This document shows, piece by piece, positions 6,187-13,655 of a stretch of DNA of 64,000 nt. Source of the stretch: Marifrigoribacter sp047730175 (GTDB taxonomy: Bacteria > Bacteroidota > Bacteroidia > Flavobacteriales > Flavobacteriaceae); NCBI RefSeq assembly GCF_047730175.1, contig NZ_CP159833.1, forward strand, positions 310,001 to 374,000, in the 5' to 3' direction. Within the stretch, counting starts at the first letter, position 1, and every line of letters starts with the position of its first letter. A model generated the notes under the pieces. That model had not been told where the DNA came from and searched no databases. It saw nothing but the letters and a program-made list of their open reading frames with translations. A program made the position numbers and the translations under genes.

Positions 6187-7446
6187 TTATTTTATTATTT
6201 CAAGTTTTAAATGATTCGGTTGTCTTGAGTACCATCTGATAGCTTGTGAACTTGCTTCTTTCATAAACTCATTTAATTGGTCAAACTCTGATGAATCTAT
6301 CTCTTCTCCAGTTAAATTAAAATTTGATTTGGCGTGAACGACTTTATTGCGAGTTTTATAAATTATTTTACTAGCAATATTTGATGATGTAGTAATTTTT
6401 TGTTTGTCAGTAGAATAAGTTAATTCGGAAGCACCAATATGTTTTTTAATTTTCTTTTTTATTGATTCAGGAAGTTTGTCAAATAAACCAACAATATCAA
6501 AGCAAGTATTAAAAGAAGCTTTAATTAAATCCTCATCATTAAATCTATCACGCATAGAATTTGCTAATTCAAATATAGACCTGATATAATCTCCATCTTC
6601 AAATAAACTTCTCGGTGCATCTAGTTTTTTTCTCATTAATTCATTAGCCTCAATATTTACAGCAATTGGTGAAAAATGCTCTAAAACCTTATAAAAATTC
6701 AAAAACTTTAATTCTGGGTCTTTAATTTGAACTGCTGATATAAAAAGGTTCATTCCTTCATTGAATGGTTCTAATTCTCTTAGAGAGTGTGATGAGTTTT
6801 CATCTTGTATATCAGCTTCATAGTCATAATAGTCATTTACAGGATTTCTTATTTCTGACAGACTTAGTGAAAAACCTGTGCTATCAGCAACTTCGAAAAT
6901 ATATGAATTGATAATTTCAAGCTCTTTTTCTTTATCTAAAACCTTATCTTTACTTTCGTATTCTATTTCAATTACTAAATATTGACTAGCTGTTCCCCAA
7001 TAACCGTCACTGTCATATTCTCCAAGTTTTGTAGCTGAAAGTCCAACTATAAAGGACTGTTCTAAAAGACTAATTTTAATTCCATTTGTTGAGCTAGAAC
7101 CTACTTTGTGAAATGTGTTTAGAACATATTCATCTTCCGAATCTGTTAAACTAACAATGTAAAATCTACGAAGATTAGTTTTGATATAACCATTGCTAAT
7201 TATTTCGATAGATTTAATTTCATCAAATAGGCTTATTAATTCAAGAGGTTCAATCTCTACATATTCTTCTTCTCCAGGAAAATTGAAATATATTGCTTCA
7301 ATATCTTCTTCCTCTGTTATTATTTCCTCTATGCGTTCTTCGGAATAAACTAATTCTTCTTCATTATCTGCAAATATTTCGCAATAATCAATTATGAAAT
7401 TATTTACTTCGTTTATTTTTAGTAATTGTTCCTTATTTAGTTTCAT
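6187..7446 (-). CDS. large hypothetical protein with C-terminal RNxxxH (HEPN-like)
   Basis: A 419-residue soluble protein. Residues 1-80 are strongly acidic; about 80-215 look beta-rich; the C-terminal half is helical, with KFLNFYKVLEHFSP near 247-260 and RNKVVH at 366-371. The latter fits the R-N-x3-H motif of HEPN domains, and the two-part layout (beta-rich N-terminal domain plus HEPN) is like ApeA-type proteins, which act against phage (established for ApeA; the link here is inference). It is the rightmost gene of the array and therefore the first cassette in the reading direction, bounded by TGCCAAC at 7458 and GTTGGCA at 6176. Confidence 0.7.
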   Translation of the reverse strand: MKLNKEQLLKINEVNNFIIDYCEIFADNEEELVYSEERIEEIITEEEDIEAIYFNFPGEEEYVEIEPLELISLFDEIKSIEIISNGYIKTNLRRFYIVSLTDSEDEYVLNTFHKVGSSSTNGIKISLLEQSFIVGLSATKLGEYDSDGYWGTASQYLVIEIEYESKDKVLDKEKELEIINSYIFEVADSTGFSLSLSEIRNPVNDYYDYEADIQDENSSHSLRELEPFNEGMNLFISAVQIKDPELKFLNFYKVLEHFSPIAVNIEANELMRKKLDAPRSLFEDGDYIRSIFELANSMRDRFNDEDLIKASFNTCFDIVGLFDKLPESIKKKIKKHIGASELTYSTDKQKITTSSNIASKIIYKTRNKVVHAKSNFNLTGEEIDSSEFDQLNEFMKEASSQAIRWYSRQPNHLKLEIIK

Positions 7447-7546
7447 TTTTTAATTATTGCCAACTTGTTATATCGTTATGTTTATACTCGTTTATCGGCT
7501 TGTGTTACTAGATAAACACACTTTTAATACTTTTTATCTAAATAAA

Positions 7547-7586
7547 ATCCCCACACCATTCGCTAAAAGCAAATAGTTGTGGGGAT
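7547..7586 (-). terminator. hairpin terminator of the 7631-8395 gene
   Basis: ATCCCCACA (7547-7555) pairs perfectly with TGTGGGGAT (7578-7586). On the minus strand the stem is followed by TTTTATTTAG. It lies 45 bases downstream of the phosphatidyltransferase stop and also separates that gene from the cassette array. Confidence 0.6.
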
Positions 7587-7630
7587 AGATGCTAAATATA
7601 AAAAAAAATAAAGACTTTTGGGTTTTTTGT

Positions 7631-8395
7631 TTAAAAGAAAATCTTTCGAATTACAATAAAAACAAAAACCATTAAAGTATACATTAAAAAGAAGGGTAGA
7701 ATAAAAGCTTTTAAGCCTGCTACAAGCATCACTGCAATAATGAGTAATTGGAAGCCCAAGCCAAACGTTGAGACACTGGTCATAAAAAATTTAGGCAATA
7801 CCTTCCCTTTATCTGCTGTAGGATCTAAGCTATAAATAATTCTATCGAAAGCACCGTACAAAAGTGTATACAGACCAAAAAGAATATTTACATGCTGTTG
7901 TTTTTCGCCTTTTAATGCGATGGGTGTTTTATGTTCAAACACACGACTCGTAGTATCGCCATCAAATTTATTTCTTAAAATAACATAGTAGTAATTATAA
8001 AGAGTCCCTTGTAATTGTAAGCCCAAGAATGCTAAAATGCAGATCCAAATGTTCGTATCCGTAACATAGCCTATAGAAATAATAAATAAGGCATTTAATA
8101 TTATGTCTGCTACAGAATCTAAATAACGCCCGGTATAGGATGGTTTTTGTTTTACGCGAGCCAATTCACCATCTGCAGCATCTAAAATAGATTTTAAAAT
8201 TAAAAAGAATGCCGCAAGCCAATAATACTCTTGTATAATACAATACATAGCAATGAGGCCTGAGATTATAAAACTAATCGTAACGTGAATTGGAGTAAAA
8301 GAAGTGTTCTTTAAAGAGTTTGCGATAATTTTAGCGATGGGTCTTCCATAGTCTGAAAGATCAATAAATTTATGCTGTTTTGGTAATTTGGACAT
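7631..8395 (-). CDS. CDP-alcohol phosphatidyltransferase family protein
   Basis: An integral membrane enzyme of phospholipid synthesis: it should transfer a phosphatidyl-type group from a CDP-alcohol to a second alcohol. The family signature DGx2ARx8Gx3Dx3D is fully present (ADGELARVKQKPSYTGRYLD, then SVAD, about residues 74-97). At least five membrane helices follow. The length of 254 aa is normal. The substrate (glycerol phosphate, inositol, choline or other) cannot be read from the sequence. Monocistronic, with its own terminator at 7547-7586 and repeat-rich DNA upstream. Confidence 0.85.
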   Translation of the reverse strand: MSKLPKQHKFIDLSDYGRPIAKIIANSLKNTSFTPIHVTISFIISGLIAMYCIIQEYYWLAAFFLILKSILDAADGELARVKQKPSYTGRYLDSVADIILNALFIISIGYVTDTNIWICILAFLGLQLQGTLYNYYYVILRNKFDGDTTSRVFEHKTPIALKGEKQQHVNILFGLYTLLYGAFDRIIYSLDPTADKGKVLPKFFMTSVSTFGLGFQLLIIAVMLVAGLKAFILPFFLMYTLMVFVFIVIRKIFF

Positions 8396-8500
8396 GTACG
8401 ATCATAGAAAGCTGTATTGTGGAATATACCGAATTAAATAAAGATAAATATACTGTAAAATTATAGCTTATGAATTGGTTTTATTTTTTTTTGTATTGCT

Positions 8501-8530
8501 GGATCCTGAATCAAGTTCAGGATGACAAAG
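8501..8530 (+). repeat. short dispersed palindromic repeat, copy 1
   Basis: GGATCCTGAATCAAGTTCAG followed by GATGACAAAG. TCCTGAA pairs with TTCAGGA around a five-base loop. Related copies lie at 8586-8610, 9921-9950 (opposite orientation) and 9971-10000. Similar CTGAATCAAGTTCAG elements are scattered between genes in many Bacteroidota and other genomes. Confidence 0.65.
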
Positions 8531-8585
8531 CATTTGTCTTTCAGTGATTTACACGGAATTCATTATTTTATTAACTTTATTGCAG

Positions 8586-8610
8586 AGCCTAAATCAAGTT
8601 CAGGATGACA
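8586..8610 (+). repeat. short dispersed palindromic repeat, copy 2
   Basis: AGCCTAAATCAAGTTCAGGA then TGACA; it shares AATCAAGTTCAGGATGACA with copy 1 but the left arm has decayed (CCTAA instead of CCTGA). Confidence 0.55.
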
Positions 8611-8786
8611 AGAAGAATAGGATGAGATACTGAGTTAAGCTCAATATGACAATAATTGTTTAGCCTTGTCGAATCGTGGGACGGTTATAAATCGTTTGGA
8701 AAAAGGATGACAAAGCAATTGGCGTCTTGTATATTTCGTCTAAAATTTTGCTCTTATATCTAGCGTCTAGCGTCTTTTTTTGGAAA

Positions 8787-9734
8787 TTATTTTAAGGCTC
8801 TTTTTTTTATCATCCCACCTCTTGCGTCTTTTATACTATGCATCACAACAAATGCATTCTTATCTACTTTATCTATTTCGGTGTGTAGTTTTGCTAATTC
8901 GAGTCTTGTTACTAAGGTATAAACAATCTCTGTTTCTTCCTTCGTCAGTCCTCTTTTACCTGAATAAATAGTACAACCTCTTCCTACTTTTTCTATAATA
9001 GCTAATCTAATTTCATCGCTATAATCTGATATAATCGTCACTCCAACATATTCTTCAATTCCAGATATCACAAAGTCAACCGTTTTTGATGCTGCCAGAT
9101 AAGTCAACATTGCATATAATGAAGTTTCTATTGAAAACACATAGGCTGCAAATGAAAAAATAAGAACATTAAATAACAAAATTACATCTCCAATAGTCAT
9201 TGCAGTCTTTTTACTCAGAAAGATTGCTAACACTTCTGTTCCGTCGATCACAGAACCTCCTCGAATTGCTAAGCCTATTCCTAAGCCCAAAAAGAAACCG
9301 CCAAAAATTGCAATTAGTAATTTGTCATCCGTAATAATTGGAAAGGGTATAAAATGAATTGTAATCGCTAATAATACAATTGCAACAATACTTTTAAATG
9401 CAAATTGCCTACCAATTGTAGAAAAACCCATGATTATAAAGGGTAAATTGATTACCACTAGTAACACCGATAATGGTATTTGTGTAAGTTCTGCCATGAT
9501 CAATGAAATACCCATGACACCACCATCGATAAACATATTTGGCAATAAAAATCCTTCCAATCCAAACCCAGCAGATAATACTCCTATGATAATAAAAAAA
9601 CTATCTCTAATGAAATGAGAAAATTCTACTTTCGTATTTTTTATTACTTTCTCAACTTGCGTAGCTTCATATTTATTTTTCTTTAGCCTGCGTTTTACCG
9701 TTAATGAGATTATATATTGATAAATAGAATTCAT
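8787..9734 (-). CDS. YitT family membrane protein (DUF161 + DUF2179)
   Basis: A 315-residue integral membrane protein. Residues about 40-225 carry five to six hydrophobic segments with the family pattern (FGLEGFLLPNMFIDGGVMGISL; GGSVIDGTEVLAIFLSKK). The C-terminal 80 residues match DUF2179, a cytoplasmic ligand-binding-like domain (VGRGCTIYSGKRGLTKEE; MHSIKDARGG). Function in this family is not established; transport or its regulation is usually assumed. The N-terminus is about 35 residues longer than in many homologues, with a basic stretch (KRRLKKNKY). Single gene flanked on both sides by dispersed repeats. Confidence 0.88.
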   Translation of the reverse strand: MNSIYQYIISLTVKRRLKKNKYEATQVEKVIKNTKVEFSHFIRDSFFIIIGVLSAGFGLEGFLLPNMFIDGGVMGISLIMAELTQIPLSVLLVVINLPFIIMGFSTIGRQFAFKSIVAIVLLAITIHFIPFPIITDDKLLIAIFGGFFLGLGIGLAIRGGSVIDGTEVLAIFLSKKTAMTIGDVILLFNVLIFSFAAYVFSIETSLYAMLTYLAASKTVDFVISGIEEYVGVTIISDYSDEIRLAIIEKVGRGCTIYSGKRGLTKEETEIVYTLVTRLELAKLHTEIDKVDKNAFVVMHSIKDARGGMIKKRALK

Positions 9735-9920
9735 TTTTTATTGCCCTTTTTTGAATGAAGTATAGCCCTCTCAAATTTAGTTGTTAATATTCAGTTATAG
9801 TGATATTCTCCAATTAATTTGGTGAATTGTTTTGCTGAAATTAATACAAATCTGTTTAGAATAAAAGGTTTAAAATTGGATCTAGAAATCCTGAATCTTT
9901 TGGAGACAATATGATAAAGC

Positions 9921-9950
9921 CCTTGTCATTCCGTACTTGACACAGAATCC
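9921..9950 (-). repeat. short dispersed palindromic repeat, reverse copy
   Basis: CTTGTCATTCCGTACTTGAC then ACAGAATCC, which on the minus strand reads GGATTCTGTGTCAAGTACGG then AATGACAAG. It is a diverged inverted copy of the 8501-8530 element. Confidence 0.5.
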
Positions 9951-9970
9951 ATTTTCATGTTAAGTAATTT

Positions 9971-10000
9971 GTGGATCCTGAATCGAGTTCAAGATGACAA
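9971..10000 (+). repeat. short dispersed palindromic repeat, copy 4
   Basis: GTGGATCCTGAATCGAGTTC followed by AAGATGACAA: same element as 8501-8530 with two changes. It ends 28 bases from the stop of the acyltransferase gene. Confidence 0.6.
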
Positions 10001-10027
10001 AAAGATATGATTAATGATGAAATAAAT

Positions 10028-10837
10028 CTAAGACTTCACCTTCCAGTGTCGCTCTTTGTTGAGTTCTTCAGCTTTTTTAATTTCTTCTTCAGAGATTACT
10101 TTTAATAAAGAAGGATGCTGTTCTATGGCAAATTGTAATTTTTCAACAATAGCATCTATGCTTTCATTTTCGTAATCTATTTCTAAAGGTTCTTTAATTA
10201 CCATCGATTGTAGAATCCCTCTTTTTTTAATTCGGAGGCCTTTTTTATCGAACGAACGTCTAAATCCGTCAATCACAATTGGCACCACAATGGGTTTATT
10301 CATTTTAATAATATGGGCGGTACCTCTACGAATTGGTTTCCATGGTTTTGTCGTTCCTTGTGGAAATGTGATAACCCATCCATCTTCCAAAGCTTTAGTT
10401 ATATTACCAATATCGCTCATTTTCACTTGGCGATTTACGTTTTGTCCTTCCGAGCGCCACGTACGTTCTATACTCACAGAACCTGCATAAGCCATAATTT
10501 TTGGTAATAAGCCGTCTTGCATGGTTTCTTTTGCAGCAACAAAATATAAGTTTAGTTTGGGACGCCATAAATACCCAATGTTTTTAATAGTATCCTCCCG
10601 CCCACTTAAACTGGCATTAAATACATGAAACATGGAAACGACATCAGCAAAATACGTTTGGTGATTGGAAACAAATAATACATTGTTTTCGGGTAAATTT
10701 TTAATGATTTCGGAACCTTCAATTTGAAGCTCATTAAAACCTTTAAAACGTCTATGGGTTAAGGATCCTAAGATTCGGATCAACCAAAGTTTTAAAAATA
10801 ATATATGTCCAAATGGATTTTTTTTAAAAAGCCCCAT
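10028..10837 (-). CDS. 1-acyl-sn-glycerol-3-phosphate acyltransferase-like protein
   Basis: PlsC-type acyltransferase expected to acylate lysophosphatidic acid or a related lipid at the inner membrane. The catalytic NHx4D block is present (SNHQTYFAD, about residues 57-65), as are the later blocks (FPQGTTKP near 155-162, in place of the usual FPEGTR; VPIVIDGFRRS near 188). The change of E to Q in the FPEGT block may shift substrate preference. Length 269 aa. It is followed downstream by repeats and preceded by a putative promoter at 10890-10917. Confidence 0.85.
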   Translation of the reverse strand: MGLFKKNPFGHILFLKLWLIRILGSLTHRRFKGFNELQIEGSEIIKNLPENNVLFVSNHQTYFADVVSMFHVFNASLSGREDTIKNIGYLWRPKLNLYFVAAKETMQDGLLPKIMAYAGSVSIERTWRSEGQNVNRQVKMSDIGNITKALEDGWVITFPQGTTKPWKPIRRGTAHIIKMNKPIVVPIVIDGFRRSFDKKGLRIKKRGILQSMVIKEPLEIDYENESIDAIVEKLQFAIEQHPSLLKVISEEEIKKAEELNKERHWKVKS

Positions 10838-10889
10838 GCATTTGTTTTAATATTAGAGTCGCAAGGTTAAAGTCAAACTAACGCGGATG

Positions 10890-10917
10890 CGAAGATACAA
10901 AATAAACCTGCTTACAA
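10890..10917 (-). promoter_or_regulatory. putative promoter of the acyltransferase gene
   Basis: On the minus strand TTG (10917-10915), a 17-base spacer, then TATCTTCG (10897-10890), close to the Bacteroidota -33/-7 pattern TTG-N17-19-TAnnTTTG. It overlaps the last codons of the Nudix gene, about 50 bases upstream of the acyltransferase ATG. Confidence 0.4.
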
Positions 10918-11553
10918 GAGTTCTTTTAGCATTTCTCGCACTTCATTTAACATCATGGCAGTAGCTCCCCAAACGACATGACCATTTAATAAAAAGGCAG
11001 GCACCTCAATATTAGTGGCATATGAAGTGGTCAATGTTTTTGTAACTTTCACAGTATCGTCCATAAAATGAGCCAATGGCACCTCAACCAATGCCTCTAC
11101 TTCCTCTTCTTGCAAAATAAATTGAGGGGTGCTTTTTGAAATTCCTAAGTAAGGATACACAAAATAATTACTTGGCGGAATATATACTTCCGTTAGGTGT
11201 TTTAATACTGAAATAGAATCACGTAACACTCCTACTTCTTCTTCCGTTTCACGCAAAGCAGTTTCAAGTAGTGAAGAATCTTCAGTCTCATACTTGCCTC
11301 CTGGAAACCCTATTTGTGCTGAGTGAACCCCTTTATATGTTTTTCTAAGAATTAAAGCCAAATGAGTTTCTCCCGAATTTGAAGGGTAAAATAATGCCAT
11401 AACACCTGCTTTTTTAGCCGACTTTGCCTTATGTGCAAGCTTCTTTAATTCGAGCAAGCGTTCAATAGGTGCCATTTTTAAATGCAGCGCTTCCCCTGGA
11501 AGTTCCATTTTTGTTATTTTTACAATCTTATTTTCAAATTCCTGAAATGTCAT
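10912..11553 (-). CDS. Nudix hydrolase, CoA pyrophosphatase type
   Basis: The Nudix box is clear at about residues 83-109 (GFPGGKYETED, then ALRETEEEVGV), giving the metal-binding REXXEE core. The GFPGGxxExxD form and the preceding SNSGETHLALILRK fit the NudL/CoA pyrophosphatase branch (hydrolysis of CoA or acyl-CoA to 3',5'-ADP and phosphopantetheine). Length 213 aa is usual. Its ATG (11553-11551) is only 2 bases from the divergent ATG of the PPIase lipoprotein, so each gene's promoter must lie inside the other's coding sequence. Confidence 0.85.
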   Translation of the reverse strand: MTFQEFENKIVKITKMELPGEALHLKMAPIERLLELKKLAHKAKSAKKAGVMALFYPSNSGETHLALILRKTYKGVHSAQIGFPGGKYETEDSSLLETALRETEEEVGVLRDSISVLKHLTEVYIPPSNYFVYPYLGISKSTPQFILQEEEVEALVEVPLAHFMDDTVKVTKTLTTSYATNIEVPAFLLNGHVVWGATAMMLNEVREMLKELL

Positions 11554-11555
11554 TA

Positions 11556-12296
11556 ATGAAATATATCCTTTCTTTTAGTTTGCTTTTTTTGTTCTTTACA
11601 AGTTGTGAAGATAAGAAAAAGTCTTCCGAAGTAACACCAAAAAGCACTGCTGAAAAAGTGAAAATTCAAGCTGAAATTGATTCGCTTTCAGAAGCAAGAA
11701 AGTTAAATGCTATTAAAAAAAATACACCTGCTCCTTATCCAAAAATCACACCCGATAATGTAGTAGAATTTTTAACTGAATACGGCAATAACAATCCTGA
11801 AACAAAAGTATTAATTAGTACCACTGAAGGTGACATTGAAATTAAACTGCTTAAAGACACGCCTTTACATCGTGCTAATTTTATTTATTTAGTGAAGCAA
11901 CAATACTTCGACAACACTTTCTTTTATCGCGTGGTACAAGACTTTATTATTCAGGCTGGGAATAGCGATAATGTTGGCACACAAAGAAAAAGATCTAAAA
12001 TTGGAGGGGATTATTTAATTCCTTCCGAAGTAAAAAAAGGAAAAATCCATCGATATGGTACTGTATCTGGCGCAAAAGAATATCGTAAAAATCCCAATAA
12101 GCTATCCTTTCCATTTGAGTTTTTCATTTTTGTAGGGCCTCTTCAAAAAACCAAACATTTAAATGGAGATTATACTGTTTTTGGTTCCGTTACAAAAGGG
12201 ATGGATATTGCAGAAAAAATTTCGAAACTACCAGCAGATGAAGGAGAATGGCCTTTAGCTAATGTTTATGTTTTATCGGCTACTGTGATTGATTAA
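11556..12296 (+). CDS. cyclophilin-type peptidyl-prolyl isomerase lipoprotein
   Basis: The start at 11556 is chosen because it gives a lipoprotein signal (MKYILSFSLLFLFFTSCE, lipobox FTSC, Cys at residue 17). The frame is open upstream, but that part lies antisense to the Nudix gene. The mature protein has a cyclophilin domain from about residue 85 to the end: ANFIYLVKQQYFDNTFFYRV and DFIIQAG match the FHRV/MIQGGD core including the catalytic Arg; GSVTKGMDIAEKIS matches the C-terminal core. The usual GSQFFI block is altered (PFEFFIFVG). It should assist folding at the periplasmic or outer-membrane face. It overlaps the convergent TRIC gene by 17 bases. Confidence 0.85.
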   Translation: MKYILSFSLLFLFFTSCEDKKKSSEVTPKSTAEKVKIQAEIDSLSEARKLNAIKKNTPAPYPKITPDNVVEFLTEYGNNNPETKVLISTTEGDIEIKLLKDTPLHRANFIYLVKQQYFDNTFFYRVVQDFIIQAGNSDNVGTQRKRSKIGGDYLIPSEVKKGKIHRYGTVSGAKEYRKNPNKLSFPFEFFIFVGPLQKTKHLNGDYTVFGSVTKGMDIAEKISKLPADEGEWPLANVYVLSATVID

Positions 12297-12906
12297 GTTC
12301 ATCTTTTGAATAAATCGTCGGCAGAGAAAGTTTAAAGTAAACAGCCAGCAAGCGTATTAAAATGACCATTCCTCCAGAGATAAAAACGATGATGGTATTC
12401 GAAATTGGCAAATATTGTAACATAAAATAAGAAACACCTCCAACAATACAGGCTGTAGCATAAATTTCTTTTCTGAAAATAATAGGTATTTCATTACACA
12501 AGATATCCCGTATTACTCCTCCAAAACAAGCTGAAAGGGTTCCTAATGCCACACATATAATAGGTGAAAAACCAGCCGCAATTCCTTTTTCAACACCAAC
12601 GACGGTATATAGTGCAATACCTATCGTATCGAATAAAAATAGGGAACGTCTTACATAGCTAAGTTTATTTCTAAAAATAATTGCAATGACTGCTGCGGCA
12701 GCAATAACATAAATAAAACTTAAATCTCGCATCCAAAAAACAGGGGCATCGATTAATAAATCCCGAAGCGTTCCTCCTCCTACCGCTGTAACAAAAGCAA
12801 TAATAAAGATTCCAAAGGGATCCATTCGTTTTTTTATAGCCGTAAGCACTCCCGAAATCGAAAATGCAATGGTTCCTAAAATATCTATTAATAAAAGTAA
12901 ACTCAA
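12280..12906 (-). CDS. TRIC-type cation channel family protein (UPF0126)
   Basis: A 208-residue membrane protein with about seven hydrophobic segments and two UPF0126 repeats. Each repeat shows the glycine motif (VTAVGGGTLRDLL near residue 40; LSACFGGVIRDIL near 125) that lines the pore in bacterial TRIC homologues. Family function: homotrimeric K+/cation channel. It follows the RDD gene with a 4-base overlap (ATG at 12906, stop of RDD gene at 12903), so the two are one transcription unit, and it overlaps the convergent PPIase gene. Confidence 0.87.
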   Translation of the reverse strand: MSLLLLIDILGTIAFSISGVLTAIKKRMDPFGIFIIAFVTAVGGGTLRDLLIDAPVFWMRDLSFIYVIAAAAVIAIIFRNKLSYVRRSLFLFDTIGIALYTVVGVEKGIAAGFSPIICVALGTLSACFGGVIRDILCNEIPIIFRKEIYATACIVGGVSYFMLQYLPISNTIIVFISGGMVILIRLLAVYFKLSLPTIYSKDELNQSQ

Positions 12907-13619
12907 TTGTTCTGGGTATAAAAATTATAATCTTTAATCACTCTATCTATAAAAAGAATGGGGGTTTCTTCAAATGTGATTTCCATGACTTTGGAAACTC
13001 TAGCCGATAGTTTTAATATCACATTATGGTTTCCATTAATCTTTGCTTGAATAAACATATTTTTAATGGTTTGCATTTCAAGGTCTGTAAAAACAGTAAC
13101 CTGCGGATATTTTGGGTGGTAATCTAAAGGAATATCAACTAAAATTGTCTGCCTAAAATTAACGCTCATTTTTTCAGAAATAACCGTTGTTGTCGCGGCT
13201 AAATCACCTAATCGCTGTCCTTTCCCATTCAACAAAACAGTTACTAAGGCTAAAGCACCACTCGTTAAACTTATATCGATTATGCGTAACAACCAACGAA
13301 TTAAATAATTTGAAAATGCGGGGCGTGAGCCGTCTAATTTTACGACTCTTAATTTCATCACTGCTTTTCCTGGACTCCTTCCATTCCAAAACATTTCCCA
13401 TAGTAAATGATACAAAAATAGTGGCAACCCAAAGGTCATTGCAATAATAAAATTTAAATCATCATTTACATCTCCTATAGACATCACTAAAACAATGATG
13501 ATTACATAAGCAATCATAATCAACGAATCGATTAGATATGCCAAAATTCGATCTCCTATCCCTGCAACATTTTGAATAATGTTAACATTTTGAGCCGTTT
13601 CTATTTGAAAATTATTCAT
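12903..13619 (-). CDS. RDD family membrane protein
   Basis: Residues about 18-150 form an RDD domain with the namesake pattern (IGDRILAYLIDSLIMIAYV; later GRSPGKAVMKLRVV and RWLLRIID) and three membrane helices. The C-terminal 90 residues are a soluble tail typical of flavobacterial RDD proteins. RDD proteins are often linked to ion transport (some are Na+/H+ antiporters), but this one is not assigned. It is divergent from the SpoIIM-like gene at 13656, a frequent neighbour in Bacteroidota, and is probably co-regulated with that operon. Confidence 0.87.
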   Translation of the reverse strand: MNNFQIETAQNVNIIQNVAGIGDRILAYLIDSLIMIAYVIIIVLVMSIGDVNDDLNFIIAMTFGLPLFLYHLLWEMFWNGRSPGKAVMKLRVVKLDGSRPAFSNYLIRWLLRIIDISLTSGALALVTVLLNGKGQRLGDLAATTTVISEKMSVNFRQTILVDIPLDYHPKYPQVTVFTDLEMQTIKNMFIQAKINGNHNVILKLSARVSKVMEITFEETPILFIDRVIKDYNFYTQNN

Positions 13620-13655
13620 TAAATCAGTTACTTTGAGGCTAAACTATATCAATCA

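Larger units (their letters stand above)
133..7464 (-). mobile_element. integron-type gene cassette array without visible integrase
   Basis: Eight cassette units on the minus strand are separated by eight attC-like palindromic sites (133-326, 812-946, 1764-1958, 2461-2656, 4017-4150, 4764-4981, 5826-6033, 6049-6182). A lone R'-like boundary (TGCCAAC, 7458-7464) lies at the right edge. Read on the minus strand, each unit begins GTTNNNN and ends NNNNAAC with matching variable bases, as known for integron cassettes, where R'' and the first bases of the same cassette pair. Genes end close to R'', also as in integrons. No tyrosine recombinase is present in the window and the gene to the right is a phospholipid synthase, so this looks like a cluster of attC sites lacking an integrase (CALIN), or an array whose integrase lies further left. 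A non-integron repeat family is the main alternative. Confidence 0.7.
8396..8786. other. repeat-rich intergenic region
   Basis: No gene is visible in these 391 bases. They hold two or three copies of a short palindromic repeat (8501-8530, 8586-8610, degenerate at 8629-8652) and a small tandem repeat TCTAGCGTCTAGCGTC near 8758-8773. Because both flanking genes are leftward, this is the upstream region of the phosphatidyltransferase gene and the downstream region of the YitT gene. Confidence 0.6.
9735..10027. other. intergenic region with dispersed repeats
   Basis: These 293 bases show no gene. They contain two copies of the same short palindromic repeat as 8501-8530, facing each other (9921-9950 and 9971-10000), and otherwise AT-rich sequence that should include the YitT promoter. 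I found no clear TAnnTTTG element. Confidence 0.5.

Noticed and set aside
11469..11555. Upstream start for the PPIase lipoprotein
   Set aside because: That part is antisense to the Nudix gene and would bury the lipobox signal peptide.
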